A stretch of 60,822 bases of DNA, taken from the NCBI GenBank assembly GCA_902609095.1, contig CACLQQ010000006.1:1-60822 (forward strand). The letters are read 5' to 3'. Position 1 is the stretch's first letter. Each line of letters starts with the position of its first letter. Shown here in pieces: positions 29,281 through 37,631 of the stretch. The stretch is from an uncultured Bacteroidota bacterium (GTDB lineage Bacteria > Bacteroidota > Bacteroidia > Chitinophagales > Saprospiraceae). Both the position numbers and the translations under genes were made by a program. The notes under the pieces are model-generated. The model was not told where the DNA came from. It saw only the letters and a program-made list of their open reading frames with translations, and did not search any database.

Positions 29281-29819
29281 ATGAAAGGAATCGTATTCAC
29301 AGAGTTTCTGGAAATGGTTGAAAAAAATTCGGCTACAATATGGTAGACCTAATCATAGAAACCTCTGAATTGCCTTCCGGAGGTGCATACACAGCAGTCG
29401 GGACGTATGATTATGGAGAAATGCTGCAGCTCATCACTAACTTAACTAAAAATACCAACATTTCTATCCCAGATCTTTTAAAGGCATATGGGAAATATAA
29501 TTTCGTTACTTTTTTAAAGTCCTATCAAGGATTCTTTGAACAAACCGAGAGTTCATTTGAATTCTTAGAATCAATAGATAAGAATATACATGTAGAGGTC
29601 AAGAAGCTCTATCCTGATGCTGAATTACCTTCATTTCAAACTAATAGAGTGAATGATAATACATTAGAAATGGTCAATACCTCTTCACGAAAGTTGGGTC
29701 ACCTTGCAATCGGTTTAATTGAGAAAACTATGGAATACTATGGTGATGAAATGACTATGGATACAGAATCCTTAAGGGATGATGGAAGTCAAATCAAATT
29801 TACAATCACTACATCTTAA
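29281..29819 (+). pseudogene. H-NOX haem NO/O2-binding sensor gene, frameshifted
   Basis: H-NOX proteins bind haem and sense nitric oxide, signalling to a neighbouring kinase or cyclase. The start MKGIVFTEFLEMVEK is followed by an A7 tract (29321-29327) where one A is missing; with 8 A the frame joins VDLIIETSELPSGGAYTAVG and continues to the stop, giving 179 residues, the family size. The proximal histidine is kept in DKNIHVEVKKLYPDAELP. The haem-propionate clamp YxSxR reads NTSSR, so its tyrosine is lost. The stop overlaps the start of the kinase remnant, the usual H-NOX pair. Confidence 0.85.
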
Positions 29820-30323
29820 GCAGGATGTGGATCAACCTGCAAATATTTTAGCCTTAGAGTGCAGATTAAAACGTGAAATTAACGCACGTCAATCTGCCGA
29901 AAGTATTCTTGAGCAAAAGGCCTTAGAACTGTATGTAGCCAACCAGAACCTTATCGCCCTTAATAAAGACTTCGAATCCAAAGTAGCAATACGTACAAAA
30001 GCCCTTAAAATAAGTGAGGAGATCTTTCGAACTGTTATAGAAACTGCAACAGACGTAACTTTTAATACTGACCAAGGAGGATTTTTCACATTTATGAATC
30101 CATCTGGACTATAAGTTTATGGGTTCCCATTGGTGAAATAATTGGACGACATTTCTCCGATTATATCTACGAAGAGAATAAAGAATACTGTTACAAGTAT
30201 TTTGTTAATTTTCTTAACAGCTCAGACGAAGAAAGCTATTATGAATTTAGAGTTTCGACTAAAGATGGTAAGCTTTTTTGGATAAGACAAAAACACGTAA
30301 ATTATTCATCAATGATGAATTAA
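29782..30323 (+). pseudogene. H-NOX-associated PAS sensor kinase, truncated remnant
   Basis: The first part is a coiled coil (LKREINARQSAESILEQ..., up to ~residue 70) leading into a PAS domain (FRTVIETATDVTFNTD then GFFTFMNPSG). This is the layout of hybrid histidine kinases paired with H-NOX. The frame breaks at 30114. Further PAS sequence continues in another frame (IGEIIGRHFSDYIYEEN, then VSTKDGKLFWIRQ) to 30323, needing two small frameshifts. The HisKA, ATPase and receiver domains expected after this are absent. It ends exactly where the DUF5916 remnant begins on the other strand. Confidence 0.8.
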
Positions 30324-30751
30324 GTTTCACCGTACCATATTGGATTCCAGTTTGAATCCCAAATATTTCCATTCTCTGTAATGAATTCATCATCCTTTAC
30401 ATCTGAAAAAAGGAGTGTGAATGAAAATGCTGTACTCTTATCAAAATAGCTATCCATATGTACCTCGAATTGGTCTCCAGGAAAATTATCCCGTCGACCT
30501 AAACCATTTTCAATTTTACTTACATCTTCATGTTCGCAATGAAAAGCGAGATATAAAAAATCATCATCGTAAAGAAGCTTAAACCTTGTTTGTCGAGTCG
30601 GCTTTTCTCCATTATTAGGATTTTGAACTGTAGAATCCGATTGCCATTCTACCAGATTCCACACCTCATCATTGGTGATACCATCAACGTTTATTTCACT
30701 CTCCAGCAATCTTTGAGTTTGATATTACCTTAGGGTTAACAGTATTAACAT
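30320..30751 (-). pseudogene. DUF5916 / carbohydrate-binding family 9-like protein, N-terminal remnant
   Basis: About 130 residues match the N-terminal CBM9-like domain of the large (~750-850 residue) DUF5916 proteins: VDGITNDEVWN, GEKPTRQTRFKLLYDD and GRRDNFPGDQFEVHMDSY. Everything downstream is gone, and the stop at 30320 lies at the junction with the kinase remnant. At the 5' end, an ATG at 30751 with a short hydrophobic start is followed in frame by a TAA before the homologous part, so the signal peptide is also damaged. DUF5916 proteins are usually outer-membrane-associated in Bacteroidota; their function is not settled. Confidence 0.75.
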
Positions 30752-30871
30752 TTTATTAGATAGATATTATAATCTTGACGTTTGAAGCATCAATTCTTCA
30801 GACCAATGCTTAAATTCCACTAATAACACATCTAATATAATTCTTAGGACGTTATAAGTAAAAAGCTATTC

Positions 30872-31615
30872 ATGATGAAAGCATATGGGGTAATTCTTTT
30901 AGCACTGACCATAGTAACGTCCTGTGGTGATGACGAATCTAATTTTGATATGACAATCAAATTGAGTTATGATGACGCACCACTCGTTATGACTAATGAT
31001 TATACTTACCCTGACGGTCGCCCCATCAGATTTAACCGGGTGAGCTTTTTCATATCTAAATTAAATGTGAGCGACGGTACAGAATCCGTACAACTCTTAG
31101 ATGCTCAACATGTGAATCTGACACAGAGTCATATTGATGAAGAAAGTGCCTTAGAAGGTTACCAGGTAATATCCAACGATGTGGAATTAACTTCAATTAA
31201 TAGCGTTTCTTTTAATATTGGATTAACCGCAGATCAAAATGGACAATCCCCATCTGACTATCCTGTAGATAGTGACTTATCTAATAGTGCTGAATATTGG
31301 GTTGGTTGGGAAAGTTATATCTTTGCTAAAATAGAAGGACTTATAGATCTTGATAATGATGGCACACCAAAGAGTACATTTGCTCTTCATCTTGGTTCGG
31401 ATGAAATCATGAGGACCGTAGACATAGAAAACCTCAGCAATTCAAGAGATTCTTATAGTCTTAATATAGATCTTGATCTAAAGCAAATCTTTAATGATGG
31501 TACTACAACTTATGATATAGTCGAAACGACTAATATCCACAGTTTAAATCAGATCGCTCAAGCCAATTTCCTTATCAATAATTGGGAGCGAGCTCTTGAG
31601 AATAGTAACAATTAA
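30872..31615 (+). CDS. MbnP-like family lipoprotein
   Basis: A lipoprotein with signal MMKAYGVILLALTIV and lipobox VTSC. The mature protein has the MbnP-family pattern: FDMTIKLSYDDAPL, the IRFNRVSFFISKLNVSD segment, ADQNGQSPSDYPVDSD, YWVGWESYIFAKIEGLID and ALHLGSDE. MbnP-like proteins are typically partners of MbnH/MauG-type dihaem peroxidases involved in copper or metal handling; no such partner is adjacent here. The 247-residue length is normal. The gene ends 4 bp into the convergent trans-sulfuration gene. Function by family only. Confidence 0.75.
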   Translation: MMKAYGVILLALTIVTSCGDDESNFDMTIKLSYDDAPLVMTNDYTYPDGRPIRFNRVSFFISKLNVSDGTESVQLLDAQHVNLTQSHIDEESALEGYQVISNDVELTSINSVSFNIGLTADQNGQSPSDYPVDSDLSNSAEYWVGWESYIFAKIEGLIDLDNDGTPKSTFALHLGSDEIMRTVDIENLSNSRDSYSLNIDLDLKQIFNDGTTTYDIVETTNIHSLNQIAQANFLINNWERALENSNN

Positions 31616-32754
31616 AGCTTAAGAGCCTTATCTAAATCTTGAATAAGATCTTCGACATTTTCTACCCCTATACTAAGACGTATTAGTGAATCAGTAAGGC
31701 CAACCTTAAGTCTTTCTTCGTTTGGTATAGAAGCGTGAGTCATACTTGCTGGGTGCCCTATAAGTGATTCAACACCACCTAAAGATTCTGCTAATGAAAA
31801 GTAATGAGTGTTACTCAGAATTTTTTCCGCAGCCGCGTAATTATTATTGACTAAATCAAAGGAAACCATACCACCAAAAAGTCTCATTTGCTTAGCTGCA
31901 ATCTCATGATTTGGATGATACTTAAATCCAGGATAATAAACCTTAGAAACCGCATCATGATATCTCAAAAAATGAGCAATGTGCTCTGCGTTTTCGCAAC
32001 TACGCTGTACTCTTAGGTGCAAGGTTTTAATTCCTCTCAAAATCAAGAAACAATCCATTGGGCCTGGTACCGCACCAGCTGCATTTTGTATAAATCGCAA
32101 TTCATCAGATATGGCCTTGTGATTGGTTAACACACAACCGTGAATCACGTCGGAGTGGCCACCAATATATTTAGTCGCAGAGTGCAAGACCATATCTGCT
32201 CCATAATCTATAGGGTTCTGTAGATATGGAGAACTAAATGTATTGTCCACACAAACCAAGATATCTCGCTCATGAGCGACCTTAACAAGAGCCTCTATAT
32301 CAACCACATTGAGCATTGGATTAGTTGGAGTCTCTATCCACAGTAATTTAGTCCCTGATGTCAGTTGAGCACCTACTTCATCGGCAGTGCTCATATCTAT
32401 GAAACGACTTTTTATACCAAATTTTGAAAAGATCTTAGTCATTAATCTATAAGACCCACCGTAGAGATCATTAGTAGATACGATTTCGTCACCTGGACCA
32501 AACATTTTAATAATAGCATCCATAGCCGCTAATCCACTTGAAAAACTTATACCGTATTCCGCATTCTCTAAAGCGGCCAAGTTTGCTTCCAGAACAGTTC
32601 GAGTAGGATTCTGTGTTCGAGCATACTCATAGCCTTTGTGCTTACCTGGAGACTCCTGTACATATGTACTAGTCTGATAGATCGGTGTCATAATAGCTCC
32701 TGTACTTGGATCTGGCTCTATGCCTGCATGTATTGTTTTAGTTTCGAACTGCAT
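31612..32754 (-). CDS. Cystathionine gamma-synthase/lyase family PLP enzyme
   Basis: A gamma-family PLP enzyme of methionine-cysteine interconversion. The PLP lysine is K195 in SATKYIGGHSDV. Other family marks are YEYARTQNPTR (phosphate and active-site residues) and ESLGGVESLIGHPASMTH near the C-terminus. At 380 residues it is complete. Sequence alone cannot decide between cystathionine gamma-synthase (MetB) and gamma-lyase. It stands alone, converging with the MbnP-like gene by 4 bp and preceding the HU gene's terminator by 48 bp. Confidence 0.92.
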   Translation of the reverse strand: MQFETKTIHAGIEPDPSTGAIMTPIYQTSTYVQESPGKHKGYEYARTQNPTRTVLEANLAALENAEYGISFSSGLAAMDAIIKMFGPGDEIVSTNDLYGGSYRLMTKIFSKFGIKSRFIDMSTADEVGAQLTSGTKLLWIETPTNPMLNVVDIEALVKVAHERDILVCVDNTFSSPYLQNPIDYGADMVLHSATKYIGGHSDVIHGCVLTNHKAISDELRFIQNAAGAVPGPMDCFLILRGIKTLHLRVQRSCENAEHIAHFLRYHDAVSKVYYPGFKYHPNHEIAAKQMRLFGGMVSFDLVNNNYAAAEKILSNTHYFSLAESLGGVESLIGHPASMTHASIPNEERLKVGLTDSLIRLSIGVENVEDLIQDLDKALKL

Positions 32755-32801
32755 GGATAAATTTCTATTATTTGAAGTATCAAAATTAGAGAAATAAAAA
32801 A

Positions 32802-32829
32802 GGGATCGCAGTATTAATACTACGATCCC
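32802..32829 (-). terminator. Rho-independent terminator of the HU gene
   Basis: GGGATCG and CGATCCC flank an AGTAT/ATACT pair, together a near-perfect 13-bp stem with a single mismatch and a tiny loop. There are A-runs on both sides, so on the minus strand it reads as stem then T-tract, 28 bp after the HU stop. It could also act in the plus direction. Confidence 0.85.
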
Positions 32830-32857
32830 AAAAAAATATTTCTTGAAGAACCTATGA

Positions 32858-33130
32858 TTAGTTCACAGAGCCCTCTAATGCTTTTCCAGCCTTGAACTTT
32901 ACTAAAGTCTTAGCTGGAATCTTGATAGTTGCACCAGTTGCTGGGTTTCTTCCATCTCTCGCTTTTCTCTCTGACGTAGAGAAAGTTCCGAAGCCTATAA
33001 ATGCTGCTTTATCCCCTTTTTTTAAAGCTCCTTCGATAGAACCAAAAACTGTATCAACAGCTGTTCCTGCTTGAGCTTTAGAAATTCCAGTCGCCTCTGC
33101 CACTGCTGAAATTAAATCCCCTTTGTTCAT
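32858..33130 (-). CDS. HU family nucleoid DNA-binding protein
   Basis: A 90-residue histone-like protein. The dimer and arm are recognisable: MNKGDLISAVAEATG at the start, and the DNA-binding arm signature RKARDGRNPATGATIKIPA, with the final PAKTLVKFKAGKALE. All key positions are intact. It is monocistronic, with its own promoter (33170-33200) and a strong terminator, as expected for a highly expressed gene. IHF is a less likely name, as this is one subunit type and no IHF partner is near. Confidence 0.96.
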   Translation of the reverse strand: MNKGDLISAVAEATGISKAQAGTAVDTVFGSIEGALKKGDKAAFIGFGTFSTSERKARDGRNPATGATIKIPAKTLVKFKAGKALEGSVN

Positions 33131-33169
33131 TGTACTATAATTTATTTAGTTATAATTTTTTTAACAATC

Positions 33170-33200
33170 CAAAGGTATATTTTAATAATTACACATACAA
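33170..33200 (-). promoter_or_regulatory. Promoter of the HU gene, Bacteroidota type
   Basis: On the minus strand TTG (33198-33200 on the plus numbering) and TACCTTTG (33170-33177) are 20 bp apart, matching the TTG-N17-23-TAnnTTTG pattern known from Bacteroides and Flavobacterium. The -7 element lies 40 bp before the HU start codon. Confidence 0.65.
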
Positions 33201-33403
33201 TATAAATCAATATATATCGCAATTATTCAATAAATTAGGTAGATGCCCTATATAATTAGCCATATCTATGATTTTATATATATCATTATATATAGCATTT
33301 ATATTAATAATATTCATTTATGAAAGATTTATCTAATATATATCCAATATCAATTAAGAGATTGCTGGTCAAAACTGTTTAATTTTTGAGCAAATGGTCC
33401 AGA
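33201..33403. other. Very AT-rich gap between HU and the ABC permeases
   Basis: Upstream of the HU promoter the sequence is almost all A and T, with repeated TATATA steps up to about 33360. No gene is visible. It may serve as an UP-like or curved element for HU, but that is inference. Confidence 0.4.
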
Positions 33404-34423
33404 TTAGGCCTCATTTGCCGCATCAACAACAATATTTAAAGTCAAAATAGATAGGAATAACAGAAGTCCCGGAAATAACGCTAACCACCATGCCTTAAAA
33501 TAGTCCCTCGATTCTCTCATGATTCCTCCCCAACTTGGGATATCCTGCGGCAATCCCACATTAAGGAATGACAAAGTACTCTCAACCAGTATCGCACCTG
33601 TAAATGTGTAACACGACGCTATGATCAATGGGCTAATTACATTAGGTAGGAGATGATAAACAAGAGTTCTCCATTTAGATAATCCAAGCACTTGAGTTGT
33701 TATCATGAAATCCTGATTTTTAACCTTCAGGATTTCAGCACGCAGTAATCTCGCTTTGCCTGGCCACGATATCAATCCTAATATTACAATAAGCGAGACG
33801 ATAGAAGCCTGAGAAAATATTGCGAAAAGAGACAAGATTATGAACAGTCCAGGGACCGTTCTTATGACCTCAATGATTTTCATAATTATCGCATCTATCG
33901 GCAGGTAAACCTGCTTTAGATTAAATCTTCTCAGAATGAATATCAAGAATATAGTTATACTCAAAATGAATACAGCTATAACAATCTGGCCATATCTCAA
34001 ATAGAACAACATAAGGATACTACCTAATAATAAAATGAACAGCTGAATCAAATTTACCTTGATCGACCGATTCCCAAAGAATCCTGCTAATACACCAAAA
34101 ACCAAGGCCAAAAGAGAGGACAAGAGAACAACTCCTACACCTACTAATAATGCAGTTCGCGTACCATACAATAAACGTACCAGTACATCTCGTCCAAATC
34201 GATCTGTACCAATGATGTGCAGTCTCCCAAAGGAATCAGAACTCCATGGACTCAGATATTCAGCTTGCTCAATAGACTGATTAGGCCCGAATGGAATTAA
34301 TTTATTCGGTCCACTAATATTCGGTGCCGTAATCCCTAATAACACCAAAATGATGAACAACACAACCAGTCCCTTGCCTAATCCACTCAATCGTAACCAG
34401 ATATGCGCTAACTGATTTTTCAT
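33404..34423 (-). CDS. Peptide-type ABC transporter permease, OppC/DppC family
   Basis: An inner membrane subunit with about six helices. The N-terminal signature GTDRFGRDVLVRLLYG, near residues 70-90, and the cytoplasmic EAA-type loop (RLLRAEILKVKNQDFMITTQ, then GLSKWRTLVYHLLPN) mark the OppC/DppC type. I chose ATG at 34423 (MKNQLAHIWLRL), one base after the stop of the OppB-type gene, giving 339 residues. It is the last of three genes: binding protein, OppB, OppC. The ATPase subunits are not in the window. Confidence 0.9.
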   Translation of the reverse strand: MKNQLAHIWLRLSGLGKGLVVLFIILVLLGITAPNISGPNKLIPFGPNQSIEQAEYLSPWSSDSFGRLHIIGTDRFGRDVLVRLLYGTRTALLVGVGVVLLSSLLALVFGVLAGFFGNRSIKVNLIQLFILLLGSILMLFYLRYGQIVIAVFILSITIFLIFILRRFNLKQVYLPIDAIIMKIIEVIRTVPGLFIILSLFAIFSQASIVSLIVILGLISWPGKARLLRAEILKVKNQDFMITTQVLGLSKWRTLVYHLLPNVISPLIIASCYTFTGAILVESTLSFLNVGLPQDIPSWGGIMRESRDYFKAWWLALFPGLLLFLSILTLNIVVDAANEA

Positions 34424-34424
34424 G

Positions 34425-35798
34425 CTAATTAAGGATACTTGTAGCTGCCTGTGGATACAACACTGCATATAAGATATCAGAAAGCAGATATGAGAAAATA
34501 GTAACTACACCAACTATGATAATGATGGTAAAAATGACTGGCCAATCTCCGAAATAGATAGAATCCAGTAAAAGCTTACCAACTCCAGGTATATTAAAAA
34601 TCACTTCAATTATGGCCGAACCGACTATTGTACGAGGTAATGCGCCAGTAACAATTGTAATATATGGCATTAAAGCATTAGGCAGTTGATGATTCCATCT
34701 TAAGCGATTGGGGGTTACCCCTTTAGCTCTGACCATAGTACTGTATAACCTCTTGGATTGCTTTTTTAAATCCACAACCAGTTGTCTCGTCAAATAGGAA
34801 AGACTAACTAAAACCATACATATGATGGGCAATATAATCTGTCGACAATAAATACCCACATTACCCCAGAAGCTATCTCCAAGTTCCCAAAACTTGATTC
34901 CTATAGATGGAAGAAGGTGGGTCCATTCACCATAGTCATCAGTTGTAAAAAATACCAGAGCTAAAGTAGCGAACCAAAAAAGAGGAATGGAATAGAAAAA
35001 GTAAAGAGAGCTATTCAAAACCTTAGCAATCATGGAGCTCTCGTTACCAACCAGCCAAACCGCCATGATTGTAGATAAAACACAAGCTAAAGTCAATGTG
35101 ATAAAGGATAGACTAAGAGTCCACCATATACTTTGCCTTATCTTTTCAGTCACGCTCACTCCATCTCTAAGAGAAATATTATGTCCATTCCAGAATCTCT
35201 TTATCCAATCATGAAACTGGTTATTTGTACCGTTCCATTTTATTCTGGGATAAATCAAAGCACTTGATACCCTTAGATTAGCTATGTTCTTATTTAAAGC
35301 ATTAATCATCTCCTTTAGAGAATTATCATAATTCTCTTGAATGGCTAATTGCTTAATAGCAGACACCTGATCATGCTTCATCTGTCGGTTGAGTTCAAGG
35401 CTTAGCTCTCTGTAAACAGATTTGTCTTGAACGAATAGCTTTAATTCCCGAGCACTGTTATAATAATCCTTGACGATGGTCCAATCCTTAACCTGATGTG
35501 TTAATTCAGTGAGTGTATTGCGAGTGAATAATGGTACAATCTCAATTATTTCATCAGAGAAATAATCAGGCATCATAGACCAATAAAATTTTGGCCCAGA
35601 CAATCCTAAATCTCTCTCCAAATTCTTATAAGCCAGCTCATACTGATCTAAGTCCCTCATACTCGACTCCCCTGCCATCTCCAATCTGATTGCTACTTCA
35701 TCACCTGGAGTATATGTACTTAGAAGATAAGTACTAACAAGAATGATAAAAACTGTTGGAACTAAAAAAACAATTCGGCTCAGGAGAAGCTTAAACAT
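34425..35798 (-). CDS. Peptide-type ABC transporter permease, OppB/DppB family, with a large insert
   Basis: The first helix (RIVFLVPTVFIILVSTYLLS) and the C-terminal half (EAA loop MVRAKGVTPNRLRWNHQLPNAL, GSAIIEVIFNIPGVGKLL) are standard OppB. Between them, residues ~35-215 form a long, mostly soluble and partly helical stretch that ordinary ~310-residue OppB proteins lack. With ATG at 35798 (MFKLLLSRIVF) the product is 457 residues. The start lies 16 bp after the binding-protein stop, so the genes are co-transcribed. An upstream frame extension to 35912 is inside the binding-protein gene and I reject it. Confidence 0.88.
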   Translation of the reverse strand: MFKLLLSRIVFLVPTVFIILVSTYLLSTYTPGDEVAIRLEMAGESSMRDLDQYELAYKNLERDLGLSGPKFYWSMMPDYFSDEIIEIVPLFTRNTLTELTHQVKDWTIVKDYYNSARELKLFVQDKSVYRELSLELNRQMKHDQVSAIKQLAIQENYDNSLKEMINALNKNIANLRVSSALIYPRIKWNGTNNQFHDWIKRFWNGHNISLRDGVSVTEKIRQSIWWTLSLSFITLTLACVLSTIMAVWLVGNESSMIAKVLNSSLYFFYSIPLFWFATLALVFFTTDDYGEWTHLLPSIGIKFWELGDSFWGNVGIYCRQIILPIICMVLVSLSYLTRQLVVDLKKQSKRLYSTMVRAKGVTPNRLRWNHQLPNALMPYITIVTGALPRTIVGSAIIEVIFNIPGVGKLLLDSIYFGDWPVIFTIIIIVGVVTIFSYLLSDILYAVLYPQAATSILN

Positions 35799-35814
35799 GA
35801 ATTCCTCTCGATGA

Positions 35815-37551
35815 TCAATTAGCAGTAAATGCATTGACAAAAAAGCCTGGCCTCTTAGATGATATAACAGGATCATATTTACTTGATACCACAAATTTTT
35901 CAACTGGAGCATACAGAAATATCATAGGCTGATCCTCATATATCTGTTGTTGAAATTCTCTATAGGCTTTCATTCTTTCACCATCTTCTTCAGTAAATCG
36001 TATCGTCTCCAAGAGTTCATCAACCTTTGCATTACTATAACCTCCCCAGTTCAATCCATTGGCACCCATGGCACTGGTATGAAATCTCAAATAAGGATCT
36101 GTTTTTCCCTCACTTGTAATTGCCTGTGCTGATAATTCAAAATCACCAGGAATGAGATTTTCTTGACGAGATGCACGAGAGGACTTCGTAATTAATTCAA
36201 TATTGAACCCCGCCTTTAATGCTTCTTCCTTTAATAAAGTTGAAATAGCCGTACTAAGCGCCGATCCGGTAATGAAAAATCTTAGGTTTAACTTTTTTCC
36301 ATCTCGCTCCCTTATTCCATCTCCATCCTCATCTTCCCAACCAGATTTAGACAAGAGAGACTTCGCCTGATTTATATCATGCTGAATAGGCTTAAGAGTT
36401 GAGAGATATCCCGGTTGCAATGGACTGAATGGACCACTCAACCTATCTCCGAGACCCTTTTCCTGCTGATCAATCAAGCGATCAACATCCATACAGTGAG
36501 CTAATGCTTTTCTAACGTTCACATCAGAAAGATGCTCTCCCTGATTATTCATGAGGACATAATAGATCCTTGGTAATTGGGGATTATAAAATCTATAATC
36601 AGATGTCATCTCAGAATCCTGCTTAAGGTCAAGAAAAACTTGACTTGACAAACTTGCTAATGACATCACATCAATCTGATTACTCCTCAATTGAGTTAAA
36701 GCTACTGTAGGATCACTGATTATCTGGTAAATAATTCGCTTAGCATTAGCTGCAAGCAAAGTTCTACTAGGATACTTGTCACCCCACCAATTTTCTTGGC
36801 GTTCTAAAACTATAAATTGACCTGTTTGCCATTGTTTCAATCTATATGCGCCGACACCTTCAATTATAGGATCTCGAGAGAATTTAGCTGAGCCAAATTC
36901 TTTAGCTAAATCAATCAATGAGCTTTCAGAATCTAAATTTTCAGTCGCTATAGATTTGATCTCCTGATAAGTATATTGATCTAATACACTGTAAGAATCA
37001 TATATATGTTTCGGCAAAATCTCAGCTGTCAATAGAGCATCGATAATTTTAAAATGATTCTCCGTCACTACTATAGAAAACACCTTAGGATCTTCAGTTG
37101 AAATTCTAATTTCTGCGAGATCACCGATTACTGCCTTCCAAGAAGGGCTGTTAACTCTCGGCAATAATGCCATCTTCATAGTCATTTCAAAATCATGAGC
37201 TGTTACTGGACTACCATCTGCCCAAACAGCTTCTGGAACGATTTCAACCTCAACGGTAGTAATGGACCCTCCTCTTTCATTCTTAGACTTAATAGACTTT
37301 GGCATCTCAGTCGTCAGAACAGGGACCCACTCCCCAGAAATAGGATCATAATCACAGAGAGACAAAAACATATGCTCAGTGACTATGCGCTCTTCACTTA
37401 TAGTTTGCAAAATAGGATTCAATCGCTGTGGTTCCTTCTCAAGATGTACAATAATTTGATCCAAGCTCTCAGTACTTGTTAACTGATCGCTGCTGCATGA
37501 AACAACAAATAATAATGCGGTATATACCAATAGAATATTTCTGACGAGCAT
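35815..37551 (-). CDS. Peptide-type ABC transporter substrate-binding lipoprotein
   Basis: A family 5 extracellular solute-binding protein of 578 residues, attached by a lipoprotein signal (MLVRNILLVYTALLF, lipobox VVSCS). Family marks are VWADGSPVTAHDFEMTMKMA, FYNPQLPRIYYVLMNNQG and DVNVRKALAHCMDVDRLI. It presents a peptide or similar oligomer to the two permeases that follow. The 3' end is 16 bp before the OppB gene. Substrate cannot be inferred. Confidence 0.92.
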   Translation of the reverse strand: MLVRNILLVYTALLFVVSCSSDQLTSTESLDQIIVHLEKEPQRLNPILQTISEERIVTEHMFLSLCDYDPISGEWVPVLTTEMPKSIKSKNERGGSITTVEVEIVPEAVWADGSPVTAHDFEMTMKMALLPRVNSPSWKAVIGDLAEIRISTEDPKVFSIVVTENHFKIIDALLTAEILPKHIYDSYSVLDQYTYQEIKSIATENLDSESSLIDLAKEFGSAKFSRDPIIEGVGAYRLKQWQTGQFIVLERQENWWGDKYPSRTLLAANAKRIIYQIISDPTVALTQLRSNQIDVMSLASLSSQVFLDLKQDSEMTSDYRFYNPQLPRIYYVLMNNQGEHLSDVNVRKALAHCMDVDRLIDQQEKGLGDRLSGPFSPLQPGYLSTLKPIQHDINQAKSLLSKSGWEDEDGDGIRERDGKKLNLRFFITGSALSTAISTLLKEEALKAGFNIELITKSSRASRQENLIPGDFELSAQAITSEGKTDPYLRFHTSAMGANGLNWGGYSNAKVDELLETIRFTEEDGERMKAYREFQQQIYEDQPMIFLYAPVEKFVVSSKYDPVISSKRPGFFVNAFTAN

Positions 37552-37631
37552 GAGAAATGAATTTAAAATAGTAAGTTACATATAAACAAAGACTCTTAAA
37601 ATCTCCTTAGTACAAGCAAACTTGACGATCA

